Origin: Croceivirga sp.
Lineage (GTDB): Bacteria; Bacteroidota; Bacteroidia; Flavobacteriales; Flavobacteriaceae
Assembly (NCBI GenBank): GCA_028284935.1
Contig: JANQQQ010000033.1
Location: 62,001-126,000 of the forward strand
DNA: 64,000 nt
Direction of reading: 5' to 3'
The notes under the pieces are model-generated. The model did not search any database. It saw only the letters and a list, made by a program, of their open reading frames with translations, and had not been told where the DNA came from. How positions within the stretch are numbered: position 1 is the first letter of the stretch; every line of letters starts with the position of its first letter. Shown one piece after another: positions 51,835-62,026 of this stretch. The position numbers and the translations under genes were made by a program.

Positions 51835-54150
51835 TTATTGGGGGGCAACAGTAGGGAGGACTTTGGAAAGGGCCACCAATTGCCCTCCTTCCGCCATACC
51901 TTCCAAATGCAATACAACCTCCCTTTGGGCATTTATGGGAATAGTTATGGTAGTTGGTAGTTCCGAGCCTACTAGGATATTGGTCCTCCAATCCAAAGTC
52001 CCAAACGACCTGAATATCTGACTGCTATAATCAGAATAATTCGGCTTAAAAAAGTCTTGTGGTTGTGCATAACCATTTTCAATGGCGAACTTTATGAATT
52101 TATTCCTCTTTTCGGGGTCTACATAAATATCATTTCGAAGTCTAATGGACAAAAAGGACCTTTTGGATATATCAAAGTAAACGGCATCGACCCAAGAAAG
52201 TGGTAGTTCAATATTAAAATCGAAACTGATGATATCATTTTTTGGTCCTCTAATCGCATCGACCCAAAAACCCTCGCTATCCTTAATTCTAGTTCTCTTA
52301 TATCCGTATTTAGCGAGAAAAGACATGATTGTATTGTAACGTTTTATCTCACTAGGACCAACTTCAACGCCTTCTGCAATGGTGCCACTCCGCCCAAAAT
52401 TAAGAACGAACATTTCTATTTTTTTAATTTTATAGACGCTCTCAGTTACCGTTACTTCTTCTAATGCGATTATTCCCTCTCTAATACCCAAGGGCACATC
52501 AATCGGTAATTCATTAGTCTTGTTTTGTTGTCTTTTTATGGTTTCAATTTTTGACCATTCCATAGCTCCAGAAATTGTCTTTTCCTGGTTCCCAAAACTA
52601 AGCTCAGCCTTTGGCTTCCTTAACTCCCCTTTTTTCCCGATGATGCTTATGCCCAAAGAATCCCCCTCATAAAGTAACATATTGCCCCTGAACGATTTAT
52701 CATTTTCAAGTTCCCGAAAATCCATTTCCCCAGATAATTCGGCTACCAATGAAATCTGTTTCTCCTCGTTCAAGTCGGCATCAATTACTTTTCCGCGAAA
52801 TGGAATACCGTTCTCCATCTCAAAGGCCAGTTGCATTTCCTTATGCCTTCTTGAATCCCAATCGAATCTTCCCCATCCTTCGATAATAAGACGCTTGTCC
52901 AATTCATAACGCTTCTTCCTATCCTGCCCCTCAAAATAGTAATGGTCTTGGAAATAGTGCTTGATATAGGGCCCGATTAAAAAGGAGGATACAATCGAAT
53001 GGTCTGGTGAGTAGGCATCCGTGCCATTGGGAAGGGCAGAAAGACTGATGTTAGTGTCGCCTTTCATGCCCTTGGGCAATATGAGGTCCACCTGAAGGGA
53101 ATCGCCAAACTCGGTAAGGCAATGTTCCACCTCCAATTGTTGTATGATTGGATTGTCCCCGCCGTAATTGAAAAATATGCGATGTGCAATGGGCCTCAGT
53201 TCCATATCGAACAATACGGCGGTCAATACGCCAAAGGGAAGTTCTTTGCGGTCCATGGAAAGTACCGGTTCACCCTCATTTATCTCCAATTCTTCCAAAC
53301 GGATAAAATCATCTTGGTATAGGGCAACCGTATGGATATCCCCATCATTTTTAGAAAATGTTTCTTTCGAGGCCAAGAGGGTCAACAGCACCTTATCCTT
53401 TCCATTGTTATCGATGTTCAACCCCAGTTGGCCTTCAACAGCTTCTGGAATACGCGTCCGCACAAGGGAGCCATCTGGTCGTTGCCGCTGAAGGAAATAT
53501 TTTTTACGGTTTTCGACCAAAAATCCGATTTTGCCCATTCCAAAGAGGTTGGTCTTGATATTGCTTCGAATAATCTTTCCCGTTCCATCAACAAGCTCCA
53601 GATTGTCCACCTTTACCCCTTGGCCAAGCCCGTTGTCCACCAAAACACCCATATTGTTGTGAGCCCCGGCAATCAATTGCCCCCCTTCCGGATAGACCGA
53701 AATCTTCATGTCCACGTCCCCTGTTTCCTCTTCTGGACCGTCCCTTAAAATCCTTATCTGTTGCCTGAAGGGTTCCAGCTCCTTAAAGTTCCGCATATAG
53801 TTCGTCCAGGCAAGAACGGTGTATTCGCTGTCCACCAAAGTGGAATCAATCCCGAAATCGCCCTGCGCCACCCCGTTCTCCACATAGAACAACTTTCGTT
53901 TTACCTCCTCCCCATCATCACCATAAATGCCCACGTGTAAATTTGTGGTCTCCAAAGAGGGTCGTTTGGTATTCTGGTCCCTGATATAGGCCTTGAACCA
54001 CAAACGCTCCCCCTGTAAAAAGGCGGTCTTGTTCAAATGCAGGTGGATGTTTTCCCTAGGGCCAACAAGACCCGAGAAAACTGACTGCTCTTGACCATTG
54101 ACCAAAAACATGAAAATGCAAAGGGCTGGAAAAAGAAGTCTTTGCCACAT
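51835..54150 (-). CDS. MG2-domain (macroglobulin-like) exported protein, paralogue 2
   Basis: 771 residues. Signal peptide (1-20), then a macroglobulin MG2-type domain at about 30-135 (ENIHLHLNKTAFLQGERLWF; VGIYGDDGEEVKRKLFYVEN), further beta domains, and a C-terminal region with a plug-like segment (about 560-680, IALEEVTVTESVYKIKKIEM). Such proteins are thought to work with outer-membrane receptors, but the role is unknown. Its first about 155 mature residues are nearly identical to those of the gene upstream, and the remainder is strongly diverged. Its ATG overlaps the TAA of that gene by one base. Confidence 0.8.
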   Translation of the reverse strand: MWQRLLFPALCIFMFLVNGQEQSVFSGLVGPRENIHLHLNKTAFLQGERLWFKAYIRDQNTKRPSLETTNLHVGIYGDDGEEVKRKLFYVENGVAQGDFGIDSTLVDSEYTVLAWTNYMRNFKELEPFRQQIRILRDGPEEETGDVDMKISVYPEGGQLIAGAHNNMGVLVDNGLGQGVKVDNLELVDGTGKIIRSNIKTNLFGMGKIGFLVENRKKYFLQRQRPDGSLVRTRIPEAVEGQLGLNIDNNGKDKVLLTLLASKETFSKNDGDIHTVALYQDDFIRLEELEINEGEPVLSMDRKELPFGVLTAVLFDMELRPIAHRIFFNYGGDNPIIQQLEVEHCLTEFGDSLQVDLILPKGMKGDTNISLSALPNGTDAYSPDHSIVSSFLIGPYIKHYFQDHYYFEGQDRKKRYELDKRLIIEGWGRFDWDSRRHKEMQLAFEMENGIPFRGKVIDADLNEEKQISLVAELSGEMDFRELENDKSFRGNMLLYEGDSLGISIIGKKGELRKPKAELSFGNQEKTISGAMEWSKIETIKRQQNKTNELPIDVPLGIREGIIALEEVTVTESVYKIKKIEMFVLNFGRSGTIAEGVEVGPSEIKRYNTIMSFLAKYGYKRTRIKDSEGFWVDAIRGPKNDIISFDFNIELPLSWVDAVYFDISKRSFLSIRLRNDIYVDPEKRNKFIKFAIENGYAQPQDFFKPNYSDYSSQIFRSFGTLDWRTNILVGSELPTTITIPINAQREVVLHLEGMAEGGQLVALSKVLPTVAPQ

Positions 54151-56450
54151 TAATCTGAGTGTATTTGCAATACTTCCTGTTGGGAAACCAAACTCCCATC
54201 GGACACCACACCCTCAATAAAAAGTTGAATGCCATTCTGGCCACTGATAGGGACGGCAATTGATGTTGGAATTTCATTCCCCACAACTACATTTGGTTGC
54301 CAATCCAAAGCGCCGTATGTTTTGAAAATATTGCTGGAATAATCTGGATAGTTGGGTGTAAAATATTTTATTGGTCGGGCATACCCTTTATCAATGGCGA
54401 ATTTGATGAATTGATTACGCCGTTCTGGAGATACATAGTTTTCATTTAGAGCAATCGATACAAAAGCTCCCGGGGGAGTCTTACTGTAGGTGACATACTT
54501 TACATCCTTTAAAGCTATACCCATGATTTCATTGGCGTCAACAGAGAGACCTTCCAAGTAAATGGGCACTGATATGGTTTGACCGTACTTCATAATGGCC
54601 ACGCCCAAAAACCCTCCTCCGACAGGGTTGACACCAAAGCCAAGTCCGCTTAAAAATTTTACCAATGATTTATGCTTCTGGATTTCTTCATCCCCAATCA
54701 ACCTGCCCATGGTGGTAGGGGAAAGGTCCATTATTTTATTACTAATTCTTTTATCTGAAACAATCACCTCATTCAACGTAATTGTCTGTCCATCTAAATT
54801 CAAAGATTGATCGAAGATGGGTTCGCCACGGCCATCTTGTCCACTAGGTAGGGTTTCCGGCTTTAACCAATATCCTAAGTCGGTGTACCCCTTCTTGTCT
54901 TCCTGCAGGGTGAAATCAACCTTTGACCTCCTAAGATTTCCATCCGAACCAATAAGGCTAAAACTTATGGAATCCCCTACGAAAAGGTTCATGTTATGTC
55001 CAAACGAACCCCCGCTTTCCAAATCCACATACTCCATTGATTTCGACAAATCCGTATGTAGCATAAGTTGATTCCCATATTTCAGGTTATCATCAATAAT
55101 CTTTCCTCGAATAAGAATACCATTCTCCATTTCAAACTCCAGTCTCTTCTGCTCCCATTTCCTGGAATCCCAATCGTATTTGCCCCAACCTTCAATCAAT
55201 AGGCGTATATCCAATTCGTATCGCCTTTGCCTATCCTCTGCAAGAAAATAATAACCGTCCCGAAAGCCCTTTTCGGTATGGGGTCCCAGCATAAACGAGG
55301 AGATGATGGAGTTGTTAGGATTATTGGCAGTACTTGACATTGGCAAGGCCGATAAGCTTACATTTGATATCTGCCCCACCCCTTTCGGTAGAATCAAATC
55401 GATTTGGATGGAGTCCCCCTGGGGTGTCAAACAGTAATCGACCTCAAGATTGTTTGCAGCGAAGTCTGTCTGATGGTTGAAGAACATTCTGTGCGCAATG
55501 GGTTTTAGGTCCTTATCAAAGAGCACCGCAGTGAGCGCGCCATAAGGCATTTCAAGTCGGGGGAACCAGATAACCGGCCTGTCCATGTTTACCTCAAAAT
55601 TCTCAAAACCAATAAACTCATCCTGATAAACCGCAATGCTAAATATCTCACCATCCCTTGCTGTAAAAAGGGCTTCGGAACCTATCATTTCAATTCGGAC
55701 CCTGTCGGTTTCCTTATTGTCTATTTTAATACCAAATTGTTCTTTTTTGGCAAGCGGTAACTTTTGCCGAAGCAGTTGTCCATTCAAACCTTGTCGCTGT
55801 AGGTAATATGTGCTGTCTGCGTGGACAAAAAAACCAATCTTGCCCATCCCCAATCGATTGGTGGCAATTTTTCTTCTAATCACGTTCCCTGACCCGGCAA
55901 CAAGCTCCAGATTGTCCACCTTCACCCCTTGGTCAAGACCGTTGTCCACTAAAAAACCCATAGTATTGTGGGCCCCGGCGATTAACTGCCCCCCTTCCGG
56001 AAAAACGAAAATCTTCATATCCACTTCCCCGGTCTCAGCTTCCCTCCCGTCCCTTAAGATCCTTATACGCTGGCGAAAGGGCTCCAGCTCCTTAAAGTTG
56101 CGCATATAGTTCGTCCAGGCGAGAACGGTGTATTCACTGTCCACCAAAGTGGAATCGATCCCAAAATCACCCTGTGCCATCCCGTTTTCCACATAGAGCA
56201 GTTTGCGCTTTACCTCTTCGCCATTATCCCCATAAATGCCCACGTGCAGGTTGGTAGTCCCTAGTGAGGGCAACTTGGTATTCTGGTCCTGAATGTAGGC
56301 CTTGAACCACAGACGTTCCCCCTGTAGAAAGGTGGTCTTGTTCAAATGAAGGTGAATGTTTTCCTTGGGGCCGTCTAAATGATCAGAGGACTGACCTAGA
56401 ACAAAGATTACCGTAAAAAGGAAGAAGCCTGAGAGTAGGTTTTTTTTCAT
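54150..56450 (-). CDS. MG2-domain (macroglobulin-like) exported protein, paralogue 1
   Basis: 766 residues, same design as the downstream paralogue. It has a signal peptide (MKKNLLSGFFLFTVIFVLGQ), an MG2-type domain (ENIHLHLNKTTFLQGERLWF; TNYMRNFKELEPFRQRIRIL), beta domains, and a plug-like segment (about 555-660, ITLNEVIVSDKRI) ahead of a conserved C-terminus (RRNQFIKFAIDKGYARPIKY). The N-terminal 150 residues are almost the same as in paralogue 2, with many third-position differences. A candidate pair arising by duplication. Confidence 0.8.
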   Translation of the reverse strand: MKKNLLSGFFLFTVIFVLGQSSDHLDGPKENIHLHLNKTTFLQGERLWFKAYIQDQNTKLPSLGTTNLHVGIYGDNGEEVKRKLLYVENGMAQGDFGIDSTLVDSEYTVLAWTNYMRNFKELEPFRQRIRILRDGREAETGEVDMKIFVFPEGGQLIAGAHNTMGFLVDNGLDQGVKVDNLELVAGSGNVIRRKIATNRLGMGKIGFFVHADSTYYLQRQGLNGQLLRQKLPLAKKEQFGIKIDNKETDRVRIEMIGSEALFTARDGEIFSIAVYQDEFIGFENFEVNMDRPVIWFPRLEMPYGALTAVLFDKDLKPIAHRMFFNHQTDFAANNLEVDYCLTPQGDSIQIDLILPKGVGQISNVSLSALPMSSTANNPNNSIISSFMLGPHTEKGFRDGYYFLAEDRQRRYELDIRLLIEGWGKYDWDSRKWEQKRLEFEMENGILIRGKIIDDNLKYGNQLMLHTDLSKSMEYVDLESGGSFGHNMNLFVGDSISFSLIGSDGNLRRSKVDFTLQEDKKGYTDLGYWLKPETLPSGQDGRGEPIFDQSLNLDGQTITLNEVIVSDKRISNKIMDLSPTTMGRLIGDEEIQKHKSLVKFLSGLGFGVNPVGGGFLGVAIMKYGQTISVPIYLEGLSVDANEIMGIALKDVKYVTYSKTPPGAFVSIALNENYVSPERRNQFIKFAIDKGYARPIKYFTPNYPDYSSNIFKTYGALDWQPNVVVGNEIPTSIAVPISGQNGIQLFIEGVVSDGSLVSQQEVLQIHSD

Positions 56451-56581
56451 AGACTGGCAAGTGTTTACTTGTAGTAAAATACCAAAAATCGTCCCGAAAT
56501 ACCAGCATTTTTAGATAGTATTAGCAGTTTTCGATAGCAGGGAAACAACTAAGCCCTAAAAGGAACGGGGTGTGAAGTTTG

Positions 56582-57883
56582 TTATTTCTTTCGAATAAAA
56601 ACGGTAATGGGCACCCCCGTAAAATCAAATTGTTTTCTAATCTGGTTTTCCAAAAACCGTTTATAGGGGTCCCGCACATACTGCGGCAGATTACAGAAGA
56701 ACGCAAATTGGGGATAGGGCGTGGGCAGCTGTGTACAGAACTTAATTTTCACATACTTGCCCTTGTAGGCAGGTGGCGGATTTTTTTCGATGATGGGGAG
56801 CATAACATCATTCAGGTGTCGTGTTTTCACCTTTTTACTTCGATTTTTATACACGGCTACGGCGGTTTCTATCGCCTTAAAGATGCGCTGTTTGTTTAGG
56901 ACGGATATAAAGATGATGGGCACATCATCAAAAGGTTCACAGGCTGCCTTAATTTTTTTGGTGTATTCCTTTACCGAATTGGTTTCCTTTTCCACCAAAT
57001 CCCACTTATTTACCAGAATAACCACTCCCTTATTGTTGCGTTGTGCCAACCAAAAAATGTTCTGTACTTGTCCATCAAATCCCCTAGTAGCGTCAAACAT
57101 CAAAATACAAACATCACAATATTCAATGGAACGAACGGAACGCATCACCGAATAGAACTCCAAATCCTCCTTGACCTTGGCCTTTCTTCGAATGCCGGCC
57201 GTGTCCACTAAATTAAATTCAAAACCAAACCGGTTATACCTGGTATCAATACTATCTCGGGTAGTTCCGGCAATATCCGTAACAATATACCGGTCTTCGC
57301 CAATGAGTGCATTTATAAAAGAGGATTTTCCGGCATTAGGTCGGCCTACAACGGCAAATCTGGGAAGTTCGGATTCCTCTTCAACCGTATCAGGAAGTAC
57401 GGCAATCAGGGCATCCAATAATTCGCCCGTTCCGCTACCATTTATACTTGATAGGGTAAAATACTCCCCAAGGCCCAAGGAATAGAATTCCACGGCATCT
57501 GCAGTCCGTTGGGCATTATCCACCTTGTTGACTGCCAAAAAAGTGGGTTTGTCCACTCGGCGTAACAGGTTCGCCACATCTTCATCCATACCTGTTACCC
57601 CGGATTCGACATCGACCATGAAAATAATGGCATCAGCCTCTTCTATGGCCAGTTCAACCTGTTTGTCAATTTCCTGTTCAAAAACATCTTCACTGCCCAC
57701 AACATAGCCCCCAGTGTCGATGACCGAAAACTCTTTGCCGTTCCAATCGCTTTTGCCATAATGCCGATCGCGGGTCACGCCACTTACCGCATCGACAATA
57801 GCTTCCCGTTTTTGTATCAAACGATTGAAAAAGGTTGATTTTCCCACATTGGGCCTTCCTACAATGGCAACAATGCCTCCCAT
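56582..57883 (-). CDS. der: Ribosome biogenesis GTPase Der (EngA)
   Basis: A double GTPase needed for 50S ribosome assembly; essential. 433 residues. The first G domain has [14 protein letters not shown] (residues 9-22), and the second [18 protein letters not shown], each with its NKxD motif ([15 protein letters not shown]). A KH-like domain follows ([20 protein letters not shown]). The ATG at 57883 is chosen over a TTG upstream, as it gives the usual [10 protein letters not shown] start. Era lies about 600 bp upstream on the same strand. Confidence 0.96.
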   Translation of the reverse strand: MGGIVAIVGRPNVGKSTFFNRLIQKREAIVDAVSGVTRDRHYGKSDWNGKEFSVIDTGGYVVGSEDVFEQEIDKQVELAIEEADAIIFMVDVESGVTGMDEDVANLLRRVDKPTFLAVNKVDNAQRTADAVEFYSLGLGEYFTLSSINGSGTGELLDALIAVLPDTVEEESELPRFAVVGRPNAGKSSFINALIGEDRYIVTDIAGTTRDSIDTRYNRFGFEFNLVDTAGIRRKAKVKEDLEFYSVMRSVRSIEYCDVCILMFDATRGFDGQVQNIFWLAQRNNKGVVILVNKWDLVEKETNSVKEYTKKIKAACEPFDDVPIIFISVLNKQRIFKAIETAVAVYKNRSKKVKTRHLNDVMLPIIEKNPPPAYKGKYVKIKFCTQLPTPYPQFAFFCNLPQYVRDPYKRFLENQIRKQFDFTGVPITVFIRKK

Positions 57884-57958
57884 GCCTATAAATTTTCGCA
57901 AAAGTAATGCTATTTGTAAAGAAAATTGGATACCTTTTATTCTCCTAACCTTTGGATG

Positions 57959-58474
57959 ATGAGCGAATTGGTCAATGAAATTGTTCTGCGGCCGAGGTTC
58001 GATATACGCTTGTATACCGACCCGGAGATACTTCAGACTGCTTTTGACATTGAACCTAAAGACCCTTTTTTACTTAAAAGAATCGATGAACATATCTACA
58101 TCCGGTTTAAGAAAAAGCACACCAATTTTTGGACTCCCCAGTTACACTTGGAAATTAGCTCTTTCAGTCCTGGAAAAAGCACTATTCACGGAGTCTTTGG
58201 ACCAAATCCTACACTCTGGACCTTCTTCATGTTCCTTCATTTTGGGGTGGCCACCCTTTTTATCATTTTGGGCATATTTGCCTACTCTAAACATTCCTTG
58301 GGGCATAACGTCACGTTATGGTTGGTAGGTATGGGTTTTTTGGTGCTTATCTGGTTCGCACTTTACGCTTTTGGTAGATTGGGAAAGGAAAGAGGCAAAC
58401 CCCAAATGCAACAGCTACGACGTTACGCTGATGAACTCTTCATTGCGATTCAAAAAAAGCATGGCACGGATTAG
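57959..58474 (+). CDS. Membrane protein of unknown function
   Basis: About 171 residues with two hydrophobic helices (about 88-110, [19 protein letters not shown]; 122-142, [18 protein letters not shown]). They are flanked by a polar N-terminal half ([20 protein letters not shown]) and a basic tail. The start is the ATG at 57959, or the one at 57956; a TTG upstream is unlikely. It lies between and antiparallel to der and era. No family is recognised, though short proteins of this kind are conserved near era/der in relatives. Confidence 0.72.
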   Translation: MSELVNEIVLRPRFDIRLYTDPEILQTAFDIEPKDPFLLKRIDEHIYIRFKKKHTNFWTPQLHLEISSFSPGKSTIHGVFGPNPTLWTFFMFLHFGVATLFIILGIFAYSKHSLGHNVTLWLVGMGFLVLIWFALYAFGRLGKERGKPQMQQLRRYADELFIAIQKKHGTD

Positions 58475-58496
58475 TTGGGTTGAAAAGGGTTTAAGG

Positions 58497-59378
58497 TCAA
58501 TTGTTATACCCAAACCGCTTCAGCTGATTGGTATTGGACCGCCAGTTCTTGTTTACTTTAACATAAAGCTCTAGATGCACTTGCTTCCCAAAGAATTTTT
58601 CTAAATCGGCCCTGGCAGCTATCCCTACTTTCTTTAGGGCACCTCCTTTGTGGCCAATGATAATACCCTTCTGCGAATCCCGTTCCACCATTATCACTGA
58701 ACGGATTCTAATAATCTTTTCCTCTTCCAAAAATTCCTCCGTTTCCACTTCCACGGAATAGGGAATCTCTTTTTTGTAGTTCTGAAGAATTTTTTCCCGA
58801 ATGCTTTCATTCACAAAAAACCGCTCTGGTTTATCCGTGAATTGATCTTTGGGATAATAAGGAGGGCCCTCGGGAAGCAATTCCAAAATACGGTTAAAGA
58901 CTTCTTCCACATTAAAGTTTTCAAGGGCTGAGATGGGATGGATTTCAGCATCGGGAAGCAATTCTTGCCAGTATTGCATCTGTTCCTCTAAAAAAGACTG
59001 TTCAGAAGTATCAATTTTGTTTAACAGCACCAATACCGGAATATCACTGTTCTTTATTTTTTTGAAAAAGGTGTCATCCTTTAACCCCTTTTCGCCTATT
59101 TCTACCATGTAAAGCAAAACATCGGCATCCTCAAAAGCGGACTTTACAAACCCCATCATGGATTCTTGAAGTTGATAAGCGGGCTTTATGATACCAGGGG
59201 TGTCAGAAAAAACGACCTGAAAATCGTCCCCATTGACGATGCCAAAAATACGATGTCGCGTGGTTTGGGCCTTGGACGTAATAATGGATAGCTTTTCCCC
59301 AACAAAAGCATTCATCAAGGTAGATTTGCCCACATTGGGATTCCCAATGATATTTACAAAGCCGGATTTGTGCGCCAT
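58497..59378 (-). CDS. era: GTPase Era
   Basis: A GTPase needed for 16S rRNA maturation and cell-cycle control. 293 residues. The G domain has GNPNVGKSTLMNAF (residues 12-25), DTPGI and NKIDTSEQ. A KH domain follows with GHKGGALKKVG near residue 245. Length and order are normal. Monocistronic, divergent from the GH78 gene. Confidence 0.97.
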   Translation of the reverse strand: MAHKSGFVNIIGNPNVGKSTLMNAFVGEKLSIITSKAQTTRHRIFGIVNGDDFQVVFSDTPGIIKPAYQLQESMMGFVKSAFEDADVLLYMVEIGEKGLKDDTFFKKIKNSDIPVLVLLNKIDTSEQSFLEEQMQYWQELLPDAEIHPISALENFNVEEVFNRILELLPEGPPYYPKDQFTDKPERFFVNESIREKILQNYKKEIPYSVEVETEEFLEEEKIIRIRSVIMVERDSQKGIIIGHKGGALKKVGIAARADLEKFFGKQVHLELYVKVNKNWRSNTNQLKRFGYNN

Positions 59379-59461
59379 GAGGCAAATTTACAATTATTCA
59401 CCATGTGCTATTGTAATTGTTAGTGGTTTCAAATACCTTCAAAAAGATTTAATTCAAGTTT

Positions 59462-62020
59462 ATGGGATGTTCAAGGCGTTCATTTTTAAAAACAAATATC
59501 AAGGCAAGTGCAGCTTTAGGACTAAGTCCGTATGACCTCCTTCCCAACCAAAACGAAGAAGTCAAGGAAGAGGGAAATGAAAACATTGAAAATCCCTTTA
59601 AATCACTGGATTTAAGTCCAGCACAATGGATATGGCCAAGGGTAGGGCGCACACTCCCTAATTCCATTGTAATGTTTCGTAAAACATTCCCTATATCCAA
59701 TGAACCCCGGAATTGCCTCGCTTACATTCATGCTGATAGCCGCTACCGATTATGGATTAATGGTGAATATGTGTGTTTTGGACCTGCTCCCCATGACCCT
59801 AGATTCCCTGAAATAGACAAAATTGAAGTGAGTAGCTATTTAAAACGTGGTGAAAACTGTATCGGTGTCGAGGTACTTTTTTATGGGCATGGTGATGGCA
59901 CATGGCCCACTGGTGTTCCCGGTTTTATCATGAGGCTTTCCCTGGAAAACCAAATTATAGGTACCAATGCCGATTGGCATTGTACCATTGCAAAGGCCTG
60001 GCCTGCGGGAAAATACAAAAGATGGTTCCTACGGGCCTTTCAAGAAGAGTTCGATGCCAGAAAATATCCATACGGTTGGAACTGGACAACGTTCAATGAT
60101 AGGCATTGGAAAAAGGCCTCGGTCATTTCTAATTCCAGTCCAAAAGAACCATTAATAAAATCAGACAGTAAGGACTATCTGACGAATTCTGGAGGCACCC
60201 AAGCAGACCTTCGGTTGATTGAACGACAAATTCCCCTGTTAAAAAACCGTAACATCACCGTTAACGCCCTTAGGGAGGTTTTTGAACTTGATTGGAAAAT
60301 AGCACCAGAACACTTTTTTGATTTCGCATTTTCTGAAGAAGAATCGTTCACTTGGCAACCTTGCCCTGAAAAAGTTCAAACAAACAAAACCCTGTGGCAG
60401 TTCCACGCGCATCCAGATACAGCAAAGGCATTCACCTTTGAATTTTCCGAACAGATCGTTGGGTTTCCCTTCTTTTCCATACATGCAAAGGAAGGAACTA
60501 TCGTGGAGCTATTGGTACATGAAGCACATTTGGTCAAGGGTACGCACAGATTACTTAATACGCACTTCAACTCATGGTCACGTTTTATTTGCAAAAACGG
60601 CTGGAACCACTTCCAGACTTTTGATTTTGAAAGTGTGAAATGGTTACAATTGCACGTAAGGAACACTGAAGGGTCCATTATTTTAAAGGACATAGGCGTA
60701 CGAAGACGTACCTATCCTTTTGAAACCATGCCGACCATTGCCACAAGCAGTAAAAACTACAACAAAGTACTTCAGGCATGTACCAATACTATTCTGAATC
60801 AATCGCAGGACTTGATTGTTGATGGTATGGGCCGAGAGCGTCAGCAATACAGTAATGATATAGGGCATGTTATTCATGCTCTGTTCTTTGGATTCAACGC
60901 AGGGCAACTCGTTGCCCGATTCTGCAATACCTTCAGTCAGGGTATTACCGAAGCTGGGTATTTTTTGGATTGTTGGCCTGCTTTTGACCGCTTAACACGA
61001 ATCTATCAACGTGAAATTGGAATTACAAGATGGGGGCCATTGGTTGATCACGGTATCGGCTTTGTTTTCGATTGTCATTATTATTACTTGTATTCAGGTG
61101 ACCTTACCCAACTGAAATTTGTTTACCCAAGAATCAAGCGATTTTATCATTTCCTGAAAGATTTAATTTCAAAAGACGGTCTTGCACCTGTAGAGGACCT
61201 AGGGGTTCCTGTAGTTTGGGTAGACCACCTAGGCTTTAAAAAACAAAAACACAAGCATTGTGCTTTCAACCTCTATCTGCTTAGTATGTTAAGGGACCCT
61301 TTGGTCAAACTCGCAAAAGCGTTTCAAGATGTTACCTTGGCCAATGAAGCGCTAAAACTCTCGGACCGACTGTTGCGGAATTTAAAAGCCAGTTATTGGA
61401 GTCCTGAAAAGCAAAGTTTTGTAAGCAACCTTCCTTGGTCCTTGGAAGAAAAGGAAATACGTTATGACGAAAGATCGCTAAGCCTTGTCCTGTTGTATGA
61501 TTTGGTCGAAAAAGCGAAACAGGATAAAATGATACAACTATTGAAAGAACGACCACCGAGCATGGGCCGTTCATTTGCCACTAATGCGGTCTGGAGGTAT
61601 TGGGCTTTGACCAAAGTCGACGAAGTGGATTCACTTATTGATGAATTTGAAAATGAATGGCATCAGATGCCATCGGTTCTCGAAAACAATACAATGGGGG
61701 AGTTTTTTAGATTGCAACATGATGATACGAGCCAATGGAGTCATGCTTCGGTGGCACCACTCATTTGTTTTTACAGAGGCATTCTAGGAATTCAACCTTT
61801 GGAACCAGGGTCAAAAAGAATTGAAATACGACCACAGCTTGGGAGCCTCCAATTTATAAAAGGGGAATTACGTACTGCAATGGGTCCTTTACATTTTGAT
61901 TTAAAACAAAGGAAAGGAAAGCTTACCGGCCGTATTCAATTACCTGAAAACATGGAGGCCGTTTACGTGGATTCCAATGGAATCGGCTCAGAACACCATA
62001 GTGAAATTCTTTTAAGGTAA
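59462..62020 (+). CDS. GH78-like alpha-L-rhamnosidase family protein, twin-arginine signal-like
   Basis: 852 residues. The N-terminus, CSRRSFLKTNIKASAALGL, resembles a twin-arginine or lipoprotein-type signal, so it is probably exported. The N-terminal beta-sandwich (SLDLSPAQWIWPRVGRTLPN) and an alpha/alpha-barrel follow. The catalytic segment DGMGRERQQYSNDIG (about residue 455-470) matches the GH78 acid motif, with Arg-Glu and an Asp in place. A C-terminal beta domain (PGSKRIEIRPQLGSLQFI) ends the protein. It likely removes rhamnose from polysaccharides or glycosides. No sugar-use cluster is adjacent. Confidence 0.82.
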   Translation: MGCSRRSFLKTNIKASAALGLSPYDLLPNQNEEVKEEGNENIENPFKSLDLSPAQWIWPRVGRTLPNSIVMFRKTFPISNEPRNCLAYIHADSRYRLWINGEYVCFGPAPHDPRFPEIDKIEVSSYLKRGENCIGVEVLFYGHGDGTWPTGVPGFIMRLSLENQIIGTNADWHCTIAKAWPAGKYKRWFLRAFQEEFDARKYPYGWNWTTFNDRHWKKASVISNSSPKEPLIKSDSKDYLTNSGGTQADLRLIERQIPLLKNRNITVNALREVFELDWKIAPEHFFDFAFSEEESFTWQPCPEKVQTNKTLWQFHAHPDTAKAFTFEFSEQIVGFPFFSIHAKEGTIVELLVHEAHLVKGTHRLLNTHFNSWSRFICKNGWNHFQTFDFESVKWLQLHVRNTEGSIILKDIGVRRRTYPFETMPTIATSSKNYNKVLQACTNTILNQSQDLIVDGMGRERQQYSNDIGHVIHALFFGFNAGQLVARFCNTFSQGITEAGYFLDCWPAFDRLTRIYQREIGITRWGPLVDHGIGFVFDCHYYYLYSGDLTQLKFVYPRIKRFYHFLKDLISKDGLAPVEDLGVPVVWVDHLGFKKQKHKHCAFNLYLLSMLRDPLVKLAKAFQDVTLANEALKLSDRLLRNLKASYWSPEKQSFVSNLPWSLEEKEIRYDERSLSLVLLYDLVEKAKQDKMIQLLKERPPSMGRSFATNAVWRYWALTKVDEVDSLIDEFENEWHQMPSVLENNTMGEFFRLQHDDTSQWSHASVAPLICFYRGILGIQPLEPGSKRIEIRPQLGSLQFIKGELRTAMGPLHFDLKQRKGKLTGRIQLPENMEAVYVDSNGIGSEHHSEILLR

Positions 62021-62026
62021 CCACCT

